DNA from: CAVUDO01 sp963740255
Lineage (GTDB): Bacteria; Actinomycetota; Actinomycetes; Mycobacteriales; Cryptosporangiaceae
DNA length: 64,000 nt
NCBI GenBank assembly: GCA_963740255.1
Contig: CAVUDO010000006.1
Location: 186,001-250,000 of the forward strand
Direction of reading: 5' to 3'
The notes beneath the pieces are model-generated. The model did not search any database and had not been told where the DNA came from. It saw only the letters and a program-made list of their open reading frames with translations. Every line of letters begins with the position of its first letter. Position 1 is the first letter of the stretch. Below, piece by piece: positions 17,430 through 26,104 of the stretch. The translations under genes were made by a program, and so were the position numbers.

Positions 17430-18481
17430 TCACAGCGGACGCGTGGTCGGGCCGACCGGGGTCGCAGCGGACGCGTGGTCGGCGGCGCCGACGGCGGTGA
17501 GCCAGCCACCGGTCCGGCCGAGGTCGCGCAACGCCTCCCGGGTGGGGGCGAACCTGTGTTCCGGGTCCGGGGTGGGCGGCCATGCCATGCGGGCCGCATG
17601 GCCGACCGCGAGCCAGGGTGCCAGTGCCATGCCGGGTCGTCGGTGTCGAGCAGAGCGCGGGCCCGGCCGAGGTCGGCGAGCAGACGGTCCAGTGCCGCGG
17701 CGACCGCCTCGGCGTTACCGCCGCACATCGCGGCGACCAGCTCGGGCCGGGTGGCGGCGACCCGGGTTCCGTCCCGGAACGAACCGGCGCCCAGGGCCAG
17801 CGCGGGCGGCCCGGCGGCTCCCGCGGCACGGGCCAGCGCGGCCGCCACCAGGTGCGGGACGTGGCTGACCCGGGCCACGGCGGCGTCGTGCCCGTCCGCG
17901 GTGGCCGGCAGGACCCGGGCGCCGAGTCGGGTCACCCAGCCGGCCAGCCGGAGCCAGGCGTCCAGGTCGGTGTCGTCCTCCAGGCACAGCACCCAGGCGC
18001 AGCCGTCCAGCAGCGCGGCGTCGGCGGCACCGAACCCGGACGACTCGCGGCCGGCCATGGGATGCCCGCCGACCCAGGTCGCCGCCGGGCAGCGGTCCCG
18101 CGCGAGCGTCCGCACCGGTGCCTTCACCGAGGTCACGTCCGTCAGCAGCCCGGCGTAGCCGGTGGCGGCCACGGCGTCGAGCACTGGCCCCACGGCCGGC
18201 AGGGGTACGGCGAGCACGACTAGGTGGGCGTCCGCGACGGCCTCGTCGAGTGTTCCGGTGACCTGGGCGCTGTCCCGGCCCGCGACGTCGGCCCGGCCGG
18301 TGAGCGCGGCCCGGGCCGCTTCGCGGGTCGCGGCGTCGGTGTCGTAGCCGCGCGCGATGGCGCCGGCCTCGGCGAGCCGCAGGAACAGCGAGCCGCCGAT
18401 CAGCCCGAGTCCGACGATGGCCACCCGCTGTGCGTCCACGTCCGACAGCAAACCAGGTCCCGTCCCGGGAGCGAACGACAA
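17430..18481 (-). pseudogene. tyrA: prephenate dehydrogenase, frameshifted near the C-terminus
   Basis: Tyrosine-biosynthesis enzyme (prephenate to 4-hydroxyphenylpyruvate, NAD+). The Rossmann motif VGLGLIGGSL is at residues 21-30, and VTSVKAPV, GGHPMAGRESSGFGAA and SHVPHLVAAALA are typical of TyrA. Near 17630, after LLDTDDPA, the straight frame becomes W-H-W-H and low-complexity. The shifted frame gives the expected MALAPWLAVGHAARMAWPP and DPEHRFAPTREALRDLGRTGGWL, to a stop at 17430. One base is missing. As the gene is normally essential for prototrophy, a sequencing indel or functional tolerance of the altered tail are both possible. Confidence 0.75.
17431..17480. repeat. 18-bp direct repeat at the tyrA 3' end
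   Basis: CAGCGGACGCGTGGTCGG occurs at 17431-17448 and again at 17463-17480 (period 32 bp). The duplication forms the last residues of the restored tyrA frame and looks like a recent slippage event. Confidence 0.7.
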
Positions 18482-18540
18482 TGCCCGACTTGCGCTGGTG
18501 CGTCCGGGTCGGGAACCTTGGTCGGTACGAGAGGATTCGC

Positions 18541-19872
18541 ATGCATCACTCCCGGTTCGACACCCCTCCGCTCGATCCGCTGCCCGACCCTTCGCCGGCT
18601 CCGGACGACGCCGCGCCCGCGGTGGACGTCGCCGCGCTCGCCACGCTGCTCAGCCAGCGGGTCGAGCTGCCGTCCTGGGCATTCCGCGGCTCCGACCCGC
18701 GGTTCTCGGGATACGTGGCCACCGGTGCGCCGCGTTCGCTCTACGAGCTGCTGGCCGACGCCGCCGCGGTGCACCGCTTCACCGGCATCGCCCCGCGGAT
18801 CGGCCTGCACCTGCCCACCGACCGGGTGGACGACTACGCCGACCTGGCCGCGCACGCCGGTGAGCTGGGCATCTCCCTCGGCAGCGTCCACCCCGAGGTC
18901 AACCTGCGGCACGGCCGCCCGCCCGCGGTCTGCCACCCCGACGAGGACGTCCGACACCGGGCGATGGACCAGCTGCGGGCCGGCGCCGAGGTGGCCACCG
19001 CAGTCGGGGCCGGCCAGCTCGCGCTCCGGTTCGTCGACGACTCGCCCTACCCGGGCCACGGCGAGACCCGGGCCCGGCAGCTCCGCCTCGGCGAGGCGCT
19101 GGCCGTGCTGCGCTCCGAGCTGCCGGACGACATCGGCCTGGTGATCGAGTACACCGTGGTCGAACCGTGCTTCTACACGCAGGACGTGCCGGACTGGGGG
19201 ACCGCGTTCGCCCAGTGCCTCCCGTTGGGCGCGAACGCGCGGGTGCTGCTCGACACCGCGCACTACGCCCAGGCCACGACCGTCGACCACGTGGTGGCGT
19301 ACCTGCTCGCCGACGACCGCCTGGGCGGCCTGGTCGTGCGCAGTCAGGCGCCGGGCGACGTGCTGGGCACGCCGCTGGCCGACTGCGGTGCCCCGGCCGC
19401 TCCGGAGCCGACGGCGGCGTTCGACCTGTTCCTCACCCTGTCCGAGATCGCGCTCGGTGGCGGCCTGGTGCGCGGCGAGGAACTGCCCGCGCCGTTCGTG
19501 CTCGACCCCGGCGCCAACCGGCTGCCGGGCATCCTGCCGCTGGTGCGGGCCGTCCTGGCGGTGCAGGAGGCGACGGCCCGCGCGACGCAGCTCGACCAGG
19601 CTGCGTGGCGGGCGGCCCAGGAGGCGGGCGACCAGCTCGCCGCGAACGAGGTGCTGCTCGCCGCGTACGAGGCGGACGTCGGGCCGCTGCTGGGTGCGGT
19701 GCGGACGGCGATGGACGTGCCGCGGGAGCCGGAGGACGCCTACCACGAGCTGTGCCAGACCGAGCACCGCGAGTCGGAGCGGCGGGCGGCCCTGCAACGG
19801 CTGGTGGCCAGGCGGGTGGCGGTGCTGCTCGGCCCGCACGGCGGCTCGGCCTGGGCGAGCGAGTCAGCCTGA
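18541..19872 (+). CDS. TIM-barrel sugar isomerase (L-rhamnose isomerase-like)
   Basis: Cytosolic protein of 443 residues resembling the RhaI/xylose-isomerase-like TIM barrel. Indicative stretches are RIGLHLPTDRVDDYADLAAHAGELGISLGSVHPEVN, GQLALRFVDDSPYPGHGE (metal-binding strand), VIEYTVVEPCFYTQDVPDWGTAF and RVLLDTAHYAQATTVDHVVAYL (Asp-His metal ligands). Members of this branch act on L-rhamnose or related deoxy sugars. ATG 18541 follows AGAGGA. It is divergent from tyrA, with no other rhamnose genes in the window, so the exact substrate is inferred. Confidence 0.72.
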   Translation: MHHSRFDTPPLDPLPDPSPAPDDAAPAVDVAALATLLSQRVELPSWAFRGSDPRFSGYVATGAPRSLYELLADAAAVHRFTGIAPRIGLHLPTDRVDDYADLAAHAGELGISLGSVHPEVNLRHGRPPAVCHPDEDVRHRAMDQLRAGAEVATAVGAGQLALRFVDDSPYPGHGETRARQLRLGEALAVLRSELPDDIGLVIEYTVVEPCFYTQDVPDWGTAFAQCLPLGANARVLLDTAHYAQATTVDHVVAYLLADDRLGGLVVRSQAPGDVLGTPLADCGAPAAPEPTAAFDLFLTLSEIALGGGLVRGEELPAPFVLDPGANRLPGILPLVRAVLAVQEATARATQLDQAAWRAAQEAGDQLAANEVLLAAYEADVGPLLGAVRTAMDVPREPEDAYHELCQTEHRESERRAALQRLVARRVAVLLGPHGGSAWASESA

Positions 19873-20259
19873 CGCCGTCGGGGCCTGGCAGTCGGTGTGC
19901 GGCGGCTCGTCGGCGTCGTCGCCGGCATCGGGCGGCTCGGCAGGTTCGGGCATCGGCGGGACCGTCAGGAGTGGCCTGGCGTCGGACGGCGCTGCGGCCG
20001 CGCCGGGTGGGGCCGTCAGCCCGGCGGACGGAGCCGCGGGGAGGGGGAGTTCGGGCGGCGCGGCGGTGAGAAGGGCGCGTACGAACTCGCCGACCTCGCC
20101 GGCCGGGAGCCGGAACGACGCGCGGCACTGGCCGTGGTCCCAGACGCTCAGGACGACGGTGCCGGCCTCCGGGTGGCCGCTGACCCGGAGCGTGCGGCCG
20201 CCGTTGCGCGAGTCGGTGAACGTCTCGCCCCGGTGCGGAAGTGGCTGCACGGCGCCCAT
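19864..20259 (-). CDS. hypothetical protein, Pro/Ala-rich C-terminus
   Basis: Protein of 131 residues. The first 70 residues look folded (TLRVSGHPEAGTVVLSVWDHGQCRASFRLPAGEVGEFVRALL), a pattern seen in small beta-rich actinomycete proteins of unknown function. The last 60 residues are disordered Pro/Ala/Asp. It converges on the sugar isomerase with a 9-bp overlap and is divergent from the membrane-protein gene at 20366. Confidence 0.65.
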   Translation of the reverse strand: MGAVQPLPHRGETFTDSRNGGRTLRVSGHPEAGTVVLSVWDHGQCRASFRLPAGEVGEFVRALLTAAPPELPLPAAPSAGLTAPPGAAAAPSDARPLLTVPPMPEPAEPPDAGDDADEPPHTDCQAPTASG

Positions 20260-20365
20260 ACCTCAAGGATGCCGCGACTCGGCCCCGCACACCAGGGAGC
20301 CCGTCCGGTTGTGGACGGCCGTGCACCGGCTCAGAGCCTGTGCCGCGGACACTAGGGTCGTACCC

Positions 20366-20845
20366 GTGAGTTGGGACCCTGGAGCGCAACGGCCCGCCGG
20401 CACGTGGGATCCGGCGTTCCCGGCCGCACCCGCTGCGCCGCCGGGGCCGCCGGCGTCCCGTGCGCCCTGGCCTGCGCACGGCTGGGGGCCGCCCGCGCCG
20501 GTCGGATTCGTCCCGCCGCCCCCCAGGTTGCCGCCGCCGCCCGAACGGCCGCACTACCGCGAGAGCCGACCGGTGCGGTGGTGGACGGTGCTCGTCGGGT
20601 TCGGCCTCGCGTTCGTCTACTTCGCGCTGGTCACCCTGGTGGCGCTGTCACCCGGAAGTGCGATGGCGTTCGCGGTGTGGCTGCTGGTCGGCGTCGCGGC
20701 GGCCGGCGGGGCGTCGGCCGCGCTGCTGGCCCAGGGCGACCGGGGGGCCGGCATCGGCGCGACCTTGATGACCGGCGTGGCGCTGTCGGTCGTGGTCCTC
20801 GTGCTCGGCATCGCGGTCGTCCGCAACGGCGGCCTGCTCGGCTGA
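20366..20845 (+). CDS. proline-rich small membrane protein
   Basis: Protein of 159 residues from GTG 20366. A cytosolic Pro/Ala/Trp-rich N-terminus (residues 1-70) is followed by three hydrophobic segments (VRWWTVLVGFGLAFVYFALVTLVAL, AMAFAVWLLVGVAAAGGASAALLA, GATLMTGVALSVVVLVLGIAVV). This layout is common among uncharacterised actinomycete membrane proteins. No catalytic motif is seen. Confidence 0.7.
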   Translation: MSWDPGAQRPAGTWDPAFPAAPAAPPGPPASRAPWPAHGWGPPAPVGFVPPPPRLPPPPERPHYRESRPVRWWTVLVGFGLAFVYFALVTLVALSPGSAMAFAVWLLVGVAAAGGASAALLAQGDRGAGIGATLMTGVALSVVVLVLGIAVVRNGGLLG

Positions 20846-20891
20846 GCCGCCCGGGGGACGCGGTCAGGGCGACGCGGTCAGGGCGACGCGG

Positions 20892-22028
20892 TCAGGGGAC
20901 GGCGACCGTGTCCGGGTTCTGGTCCGGCGCCAGGCCCTCGACGATGGTGGCCTGGACGTCGACCTTGCGGACGGCCAGTTCGCGCTTCTCGGCGTCGAGC
21001 TGTTCGGCCAGGTCCTCGTCGGCCTTCATCAGGTCGTCCAGCTTGAGGGTCGACATGTCGAAGACGCCGAGCCTGGTGAACGCGTCCTGCACGGTCGGAC
21101 CCCACAGGCCGATGTCCTTGACGCACGGCACCAGCCGGCTGAACAGCAGCTTCTGGTAGGCCTTCATGAACTCCGACTCCTCCACCGCCTTGCCGCACGC
21201 CTTCTGGTCGTAGCCGAGGTTGGCCCAGACCTCCTGGCCGCGGAGCCGGTCGCGCATCAGGTAGCAGCCCTCGACCACGAGCTCCTCCCGCTCGGCCAGC
21301 TCCGTCGACGTCAACTCGGCGTAGTAGTCGCGCAGCGCCAGCCGTCCGAACGCGACATGCCTGGCCTCGTCCTGCATGACGTAGGCGAGGATCTGCTTGG
21401 GCAGGACGGCGGTGGTCATGTCGCGCAGCAGCCCGAACGCGGCCAGTGCCAGGCCCTCGATCAGCACCTGCATACCGAGGTAGGGGAAGTCCCAGCGGGC
21501 GTCGGACAGGGTGTCGTCCAGCAGCGACTTCAGGTGCGGGTTGATCGGGTAGTAGAGGCCGACCTTCTCGTCCAGGAACCGGGCGTAGGTCTCGGCGTGC
21601 CGGGCCTCGTCCATCGTCTGGGTGGACGCGTAGAACTTCGAGTCCAGGTCGGGCACCGACTCGACGATGCGCGCCGAGCAGATCATCGCGCCCTGCTCAC
21701 CGTGCAGGAACTGACTGAACTGCCAGGCAACCAGGTGACGCCGCAGGGTGGCGATCTCGCGGGGGGAGTCCTTGATCTTGTCCCACTCGGGCGACTGCCA
21801 GATCGGGATGGCCATCTCGGGCAGGCCCAGCGGATCGTCGGGGTCGATCGGCAGGTCCCAGTCGATGCGCCTGGCGGAGTCCCACTGCTTGTCCTTGCCC
21901 TTCTGGTAGAGGGCGAGCAGGCGGGCGCGCCCGTCGCCGTACTCCCAGTTGAACCGTGCGGCGCCGCGCGCCTCGATGTCCCAGGTCTGCATGTCGGCCG
22001 GGACGGCGTACTTCGTTCGCATGGACAC
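20892..22028 (-). CDS. ferritin-like diiron protein (R2-like / N-oxygenase-like)
   Basis: Protein of 378 residues with a four-helix diiron site: HGEQGAM (about residue 109), DEARHAETYARF (about 143), EGLALAAFG (about 192) and DEARHVAFG (about 222). The two ExxH motifs are exact. The family includes class I R2-like oxygenases and AurF-type N-oxygenases; the precise reaction cannot be inferred. The GTG at 22028 follows GGAGG at a good distance (an in-frame ATG is at 22022). The TetR gene lies 18 bp upstream in the same direction, so the two probably form an operon. Confidence 0.82.
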   Translation of the reverse strand: MSMRTKYAVPADMQTWDIEARGAARFNWEYGDGRARLLALYQKGKDKQWDSARRIDWDLPIDPDDPLGLPEMAIPIWQSPEWDKIKDSPREIATLRRHLVAWQFSQFLHGEQGAMICSARIVESVPDLDSKFYASTQTMDEARHAETYARFLDEKVGLYYPINPHLKSLLDDTLSDARWDFPYLGMQVLIEGLALAAFGLLRDMTTAVLPKQILAYVMQDEARHVAFGRLALRDYYAELTSTELAEREELVVEGCYLMRDRLRGQEVWANLGYDQKACGKAVEESEFMKAYQKLLFSRLVPCVKDIGLWGPTVQDAFTRLGVFDMSTLKLDDLMKADEDLAEQLDAEKRELAVRKVDVQATIVEGLAPDQNPDTVAVP

Positions 22029-22046
22029 AGATGCCTCCGGGTGGGG

Positions 22047-22700
22047 TCAGTCGGCGTCGAGGTAGGCCGGGATGAGCCGCCCGAGCCTGCGGGCGACGAC
22101 CTCGGGCGGGTCGGCGGGGAGAACGAGGTGGGAGATCGTGAGCCGGACGGCCACCTCGGCCGCGGCCCGCACCTCGGCCGGCGGGGCGTCCGGCCAGCGT
22201 TCCTGGAGGTGGACGGCCAGGGCGTCGCGGGCGGCGAACATCACCGGCTCGCCGCGGGTGGTGAGCAGGGGGAGCAGGTCGCCGTCGCCGTCCCGGCCGT
22301 CGCCGTCCCGGCCGTCGCCGTCCCGGCCGTCGCCGTCCGGGCCGTCGGCCGAGGAGGTGAGGATGGCCTTGAGCAGCGGGTTGTCGGCCGCGCGTGCGAA
22401 CGTGTAGAGCGAGGACGCCACGATGCCGGCGCGGGGCTCGGGGTGGGCGGCGTGCACCTCGGCGATGCCGTCGAGGAACCGCCGCACCTCGCGCAGCACC
22501 ACGCTGCGGGCCAGCCCCTCCTTGGTGCCGTACTCGTTGTAGAGCGTCTGCCGGGAGAGCCCCACCCGGCCGGCGATGTCGGCCATCCGGACGCCGCTCC
22601 AGCCGCGGGCGACGATCGCGTCGTACGCGGCGTCGAGAATCGCCTCGCGCATCTGCGCTTTGGCGGCCTCGGCATAGGGCGGCACAGGCATGGCTCCCAT
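22047..22700 (-). CDS. TetR-family transcriptional regulator
   Basis: Regulator of 217 residues. Helix-turn-helix at residues 15-60: MREAILDAAYDAIVARGWSGVRMADIAGRVGLSRQTLYNEYGTKEGLARSVV. The ligand domain contains an unusual insertion of GDGRD repeats (about residues 118-139) between two helices. It shares orientation with, and probably controls, the ferritin-like gene. Start could be 22700 or 22691 (second Met). A TGTCA-N7-TGACA dyad lies just upstream. Confidence 0.85.
   Translation of the reverse strand: MGAMPVPPYAEAAKAQMREAILDAAYDAIVARGWSGVRMADIAGRVGLSRQTLYNEYGTKEGLARSVVLREVRRFLDGIAEVHAAHPEPRAGIVASSLYTFARAADNPLLKAILTSSADGPDGDGRDGDGRDGDGRDGDGDLLPLLTTRGEPVMFAARDALAVHLQERWPDAPPAEVRAAAEVAVRLTISHLVLPADPPEVVARRLGRLIPAYLDAD
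22281..22346. repeat. 15-bp tandem repeat inside the TetR gene
   Basis: Four near-identical copies of a 15-bp unit (GCCGTCCCGGCCGTC on the plus strand) encode Gly-Asp-Gly-Arg-Asp repeats. This is a likely slippage expansion in a surface loop of the regulator. Confidence 0.8.
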
Positions 22701-22721
22701 GCTTTACATTCGTGGATCTGG

Positions 22722-22738
22722 TGTCAAGAGAACTGACA
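22722..22738. promoter_or_regulatory. candidate TetR operator
   Basis: TGTCA-N7-TGACA sits 22-38 bp upstream of the TetR start. Arm length and position fit autoregulation; not proven. Confidence 0.35.
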
Positions 22739-22833
22739 GAATCGATCGGGCTGTCCGAACGGGCCGACATCCGCCTGGTTCCGCTCGCGCGGCGATCTTG
22801 ACCCCGTGCCACGAAGTTCGGGAGGGTGCGGGA

Positions 22834-23001
22834 GTGACCACGCCCCCGCTGGAACGCCTGGACCCGGAGCGCCGCCGCCGGCGCCTCCAGCTCCTCGCCG
22901 AGCTGGCCGAGGCGCGTGCGTTGCGGTCGCGGATGGCTCCCCGCCGGGCCCGGCACGGGCGGATGCGCGAGTTCATCGCCCAGCGGCGTCGGCTGGGCTG
23001 A
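22834..23001 (+). CDS. small basic hypothetical protein
   Basis: Protein of 55 residues from GTG 22834, with GGGAGGG upstream. It is strongly helical and Arg/Leu-rich (LERLDPERRRRRLQLLAELAEARALRSRM), suggesting a nucleic-acid-binding helix or small coiled coil. No family recognised. It lies divergent from the TetR gene. Confidence 0.5.
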   Translation: MTTPPLERLDPERRRRRLQLLAELAEARALRSRMAPRRARHGRMREFIAQRRRLG

Positions 23002-23164
23002 CGCCTGTTTCGTTCGCGCCGGGCCTGCCGCCGGCGGGCGTTCACCGTGACTTTCTACGATGTGGCCGGCAGGGGTAGCGCCCCGGCCGGTTCCGACCGA
23101 TGCTGGCACCTAGCCCCTCTCGCAGACCCCTGTTGACCGCCCGCCTGTTCAGGTGAGGAGGACC

Positions 23165-23668
23165 GTGTCGTACTCCACCGCTGCCCTCGTCCGTCGCTCC
23201 AAGGGATGGACCGCCGCCGAGATCGAACTGGACGACGCCGAGGACGTCGAGGCCGTCGCCGACCTGCTGCGGGACGTCGAGCCGGACGCCGAGCTGTCCC
23301 TGCTGTTCGTCGAGGCCTACGACGAGTTCCTGGTCGTGCTCCGGCTCGACGGGGGCGAAGACCTGCGCGTGTTCGGCTCGGACGTCGCGTTCGCGGACGC
23401 CTCGCCGGTGGGCGCGGTGCTCCTGGCGGAACTGGAGGAGTCTCCCGTTCCCGTCAGCCTGGAGGACGACGACGAGGAGGACGAGGACGCCGCCGACCCT
23501 CCTGGTCACCCCGTCGGGGACGCCGACCTGCTCACCGACCTCGGCATCTCGGCGCGTGACCTGCTCGCACTGTGTGCCCAGGAAGGAATGCTGCCGGCGG
23601 ACGTGATGCTGGAGGTGTGCCGCAAGGTCGGCTGCGCGGACGCCCTGATCGACCTGCGCGGCGAGTGA
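23165..23668 (+). CDS. tRNA adenosine deaminase-associated protein
   Basis: Acidic protein of 167 residues that precedes tadA in most actinomycetes. Conserved features: VRRSKGWTAAEIELDDAEDVEAVADLLRDV at the start, VEAYDEFLVVLRLDGGEDLRVF in the centre, and DLLTDLGISARDLLALCAQEGMLPADVMLEV at the end, separated by a very acidic linker. GTG 23165 follows GAGGAGGA. The TGA overlaps the tadA GTG. Its biochemical role is unknown. Confidence 0.88.
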   Translation: MSYSTAALVRRSKGWTAAEIELDDAEDVEAVADLLRDVEPDAELSLLFVEAYDEFLVVLRLDGGEDLRVFGSDVAFADASPVGAVLLAELEESPVPVSLEDDDEEDEDAADPPGHPVGDADLLTDLGISARDLLALCAQEGMLPADVMLEVCRKVGCADALIDLRGE

Positions 23669-24123
23669 ACCCGTCCGCCTACGAGGCATGGATGGGGCTG
23701 GCGCTGGATGCCGCCCGGCCGGCGCTGCTGACCGGGGACGTGCCGGTGGGTGCGGTGGTGCTCGGTGCGGACGGCGTCGAGCTGGGCCGTGGCTGCAACG
23801 AGCGGGAGGCTTCGGGGGACCCGTGCGCGCACGCCGAGGTGCTGGCGCTGCGCCGGGCCGCCGCCGCGGTGGGGTCATGGCGGCTGGACGGCTGCACGCT
23901 CGTGGTGACGCTGGAGCCGTGCACGATGTGCGCGGGGGCGCTGGTGCTCGCGCGGGTGTCGCGGCTGGTGTTCGGGGCCTGGGATGCCAAGGCCGGTGCG
24001 GTCGGATCGCTGTGGGACGTCGTCCGCGACCGCCGGCTGAACCACCGTCCCGAGGTGGTCGCCGGCGTGCGGGCGGACGAGTGCGGCGCCCTGCTGCGCG
24101 ACTTCTTCGCCGACCACCGCTGA
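23665..24123 (+). CDS. tadA: tRNA-specific adenosine deaminase (wobble A34 to I34)
   Basis: Zinc deaminase of 152 residues that converts A34 to inosine in tRNA-Arg(ACG), a tRNA encoded at 4718 in this window. Catalytic motifs are intact: His56-Ala-Glu58 and Pro-Cys86-x-x-Cys89. The GTG start overlaps the previous stop (GTGA), giving translational coupling with the associated protein. A tRNA-Ser gene follows 103 bp downstream. Confidence 0.92.
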   Translation: MNPSAYEAWMGLALDAARPALLTGDVPVGAVVLGADGVELGRGCNEREASGDPCAHAEVLALRRAAAAVGSWRLDGCTLVVTLEPCTMCAGALVLARVSRLVFGAWDAKAGAVGSLWDVVRDRRLNHRPEVVAGVRADECGALLRDFFADHR

Positions 24124-24226
24124 CCTGTCCGCGCCCCCACCGCTGACCGGTAGCGGGCATTCGGCCGTCGTTTCTGGGTGGACGTGGGGGCCGAACCCGG
24201 TCGCGGGGTCCGGTATCGTTCTCGGC

Positions 24227-24313
24227 GGTGGCGTGTCCGAGCGGCCGAAGGAGCACGCCTCGAAAGCGTGTGACGGGGCAACCCGTCCGTGGGTTCAAAT
24301 CCCACCGCCACCG
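24227..24313 (+). tRNA. tRNA-Ser(CGA)
   Basis: Class II tRNA: acceptor GGTGGCG pairs with CGCCACC, anticodon loop CTCGAAA (CGA), long variable arm with a GACGGG stem, T arm GTGGG-TTCAAAT-CCCAC. CCA is encoded at 24314-24316. It lies at the left border of the accessory stretch. Confidence 0.95.
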
Positions 24314-24324
24314 CCAACTTTCTT

Positions 24325-25473
24325 TCACAGCTCAAGCCCGCTGTTCGGCGGAGTTCCTGCCGGTGGCACGCCAGTACGTTGCCCTGTGGGGCTCCAAGAA
24401 GCGCCAGCCGCCCTGACTTCGTCGAGGAGCATCCGCAGGGAGAGGCTGTGCTTCTCCGGTGGGAGTTTGGCGAGGGCGCTGCGCGCGTAAGCGAGGCCGC
24501 CAGCGGGGTCGCCCGCTTTGGCGAGCATGAGGCCTCGGTGTAGCTCAATGTGGGTCGCGAAGCGGGGGAGTTCGGCCGGCCGGGTCCGGTCGGCGTTCTC
24601 CTGTTCCTGCATCGCGCGTGGATCGCCCAGTCGCGACAGGAGCATCGACGTGAAGGTGCTCATACGCCATTCCGGCACCGCGAAATCTGAGATCTGCTCC
24701 TGGGATCCTGCGATGTCGAAGACTCTGCGGCCGTCCTCCATCGTGGCGAGCGCCGTGGCTGTGTCGCCGCGATGGGCGGCGACATGCGCCATGGCCATGG
24801 TCGCGTTGAGACGGCCGAGCGAAGGTCGGTCGGAGAGGGCCAGCGCCTGTTCGGCCAGAACCTGGGCGACCGGCAACCCTGCGCCTTCGTAGGCCAGAGC
24901 CAGTGCCGCCCGTCCGCGGACCCAGACCCGCACCGCCGGGTCGTGGGAACGGTCAGAGGCAGTCGCGGCCAGTTTGTACCAACGGATGGCGCCGCTCTCG
25001 TCCGCGCTGGGAAGCGTCTTGCCGTGGATGGTGAGAAGGCGGGCCGCAACTCCCCAGAGTTCCGAGCTGTCCAGCTTGGTCTGCAGGACGATGAGGTCTC
25101 CGGCGAGACGCGCCTGAAGCTCGCCCGCGCCCACGCTCATGTAATCGCGGCCGTAGGACTCCACACGCCCGAGCCACTCGTTGACGTGCGGCCGTGGCTC
25201 GTTCAGGGCGGTCTCGTAGCCCTTCCGGATCCCCTCGAACATTGCCGTTGGCGCGACCGCCCCACCGATGAACCCGGCGAGCAGGCTTCGGCGGTCCACG
25301 GAGTCTCCCAACGCCTTCTCGTAGGCAGCCACCACCTGCGGCGTGGGGCGCCGGCAGCCGGTTTCGACCAGGCCCAGGTAGCTCTTGCTGAAGTTCGTGC
25401 GGGACGCCATGCCGGACAGGCTCATCCCGGCCGCTTCCCGTATCGCCCTCAGCGTCGTACCCAGACCGTTCAT
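24325..25473 (-). CDS. XRE-family regulator with TPR-like C-terminus
   Basis: Regulator of 382 residues. Helix-turn-helix at residues 5-55 (TTLRAIREAAGMSLSGMASRTNFSKSYLGLVETGCRRPTPQVVAAYEKAL). The long helical C-terminus has TPR-like repeats (GELQARLAGDLIVLQTKL, GRLNATMAMAHVAAHRGDTATALATMEDG). ATG 25473 is fixed by CAGGAGCACG upstream. A degenerate copy of its middle part lies at 29953-30197. Divergent from a small acidic protein gene at 25633, its probable target. Confidence 0.85.
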   Translation of the reverse strand: MNGLGTTLRAIREAAGMSLSGMASRTNFSKSYLGLVETGCRRPTPQVVAAYEKALGDSVDRRSLLAGFIGGAVAPTAMFEGIRKGYETALNEPRPHVNEWLGRVESYGRDYMSVGAGELQARLAGDLIVLQTKLDSSELWGVAARLLTIHGKTLPSADESGAIRWYKLAATASDRSHDPAVRVWVRGRAALALAYEGAGLPVAQVLAEQALALSDRPSLGRLNATMAMAHVAAHRGDTATALATMEDGRRVFDIAGSQEQISDFAVPEWRMSTFTSMLLSRLGDPRAMQEQENADRTRPAELPRFATHIELHRGLMLAKAGDPAGGLAYARSALAKLPPEKHSLSLRMLLDEVRAAGASWSPTGQRTGVPPAGTPPNSGLEL

Positions 25474-25632
25474 CGTGCTCCTGTTGTAGACGCTTGAAGA
25501 CGGCCAGCTACCGCCAGCATCCCCGGTTTCACGGAACGCTACTAGCGCCCCACTGAGCAAGCCGCCGGCTGTCGTCGACCTCCGTGGGGTGGTCCGGTTG
25601 GGCCATCCGATGAACGCCAAAGGAGTCAACTC

Positions 25633-25962
25633 ATGTTCCACGGAACCTCAGAAGACGATGTGGACGATTTTCCTCCGCTGGGGACGGAGGACGAGTTCGA
25701 CGCGATGCTTCTGGAGATGGGCATCGCGTACGCGCCACGTCGGTTCGCACTGTTCGCGGTGCAAGGCACCCGGGCGGATGCCGCTCTCTTCGCTTGGGGC
25801 ACGGCGTTCGACAACGCCGCCACACTGTGCTGGTCGGATGGCCGTCCGGCGGGCCGGTTCGAGTCTGCCGAGAGCGCGTGGTCGTTGTTCTCCCGACTCG
25901 GCGAGCTCCGTCTCGTGTGGCTCGATACGCCGCCGGACGCCGGCGTGTCTGCTGATCCGTAG
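25633..25962 (+). CDS. small acidic hypothetical protein
   Basis: Protein of 109 residues with a strong ribosome-binding site (AAAGGAG, 9 nt before ATG). It starts with an acidic stretch followed by an alpha/beta-looking body (FALFAVQGTRADAALFAWGTAFDNAATLCWSDGRPAGRFESAESAWSLFSRLGELRLVWLD). No family recognised. Its position divergent to the XRE/TPR gene mirrors other regulator-satellite pairs in this window. Confidence 0.7.
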   Translation: MFHGTSEDDVDDFPPLGTEDEFDAMLLEMGIAYAPRRFALFAVQGTRADAALFAWGTAFDNAATLCWSDGRPAGRFESAESAWSLFSRLGELRLVWLDTPPDAGVSADP

Positions 25963-26104
25963 GCGGACGGCATCGACCGCCGTCGGTTCGCTGTCCGCTC
26001 CCGGAGCGGGCGAACGCCGGGCCCCCGCCCTCCTGGGCAGGCCCCGGCGTCCGGCATTCCGTCCCCGTTGCGCGCTTACGACGCCTGCACGGATTGGCGT
26101 TCGG

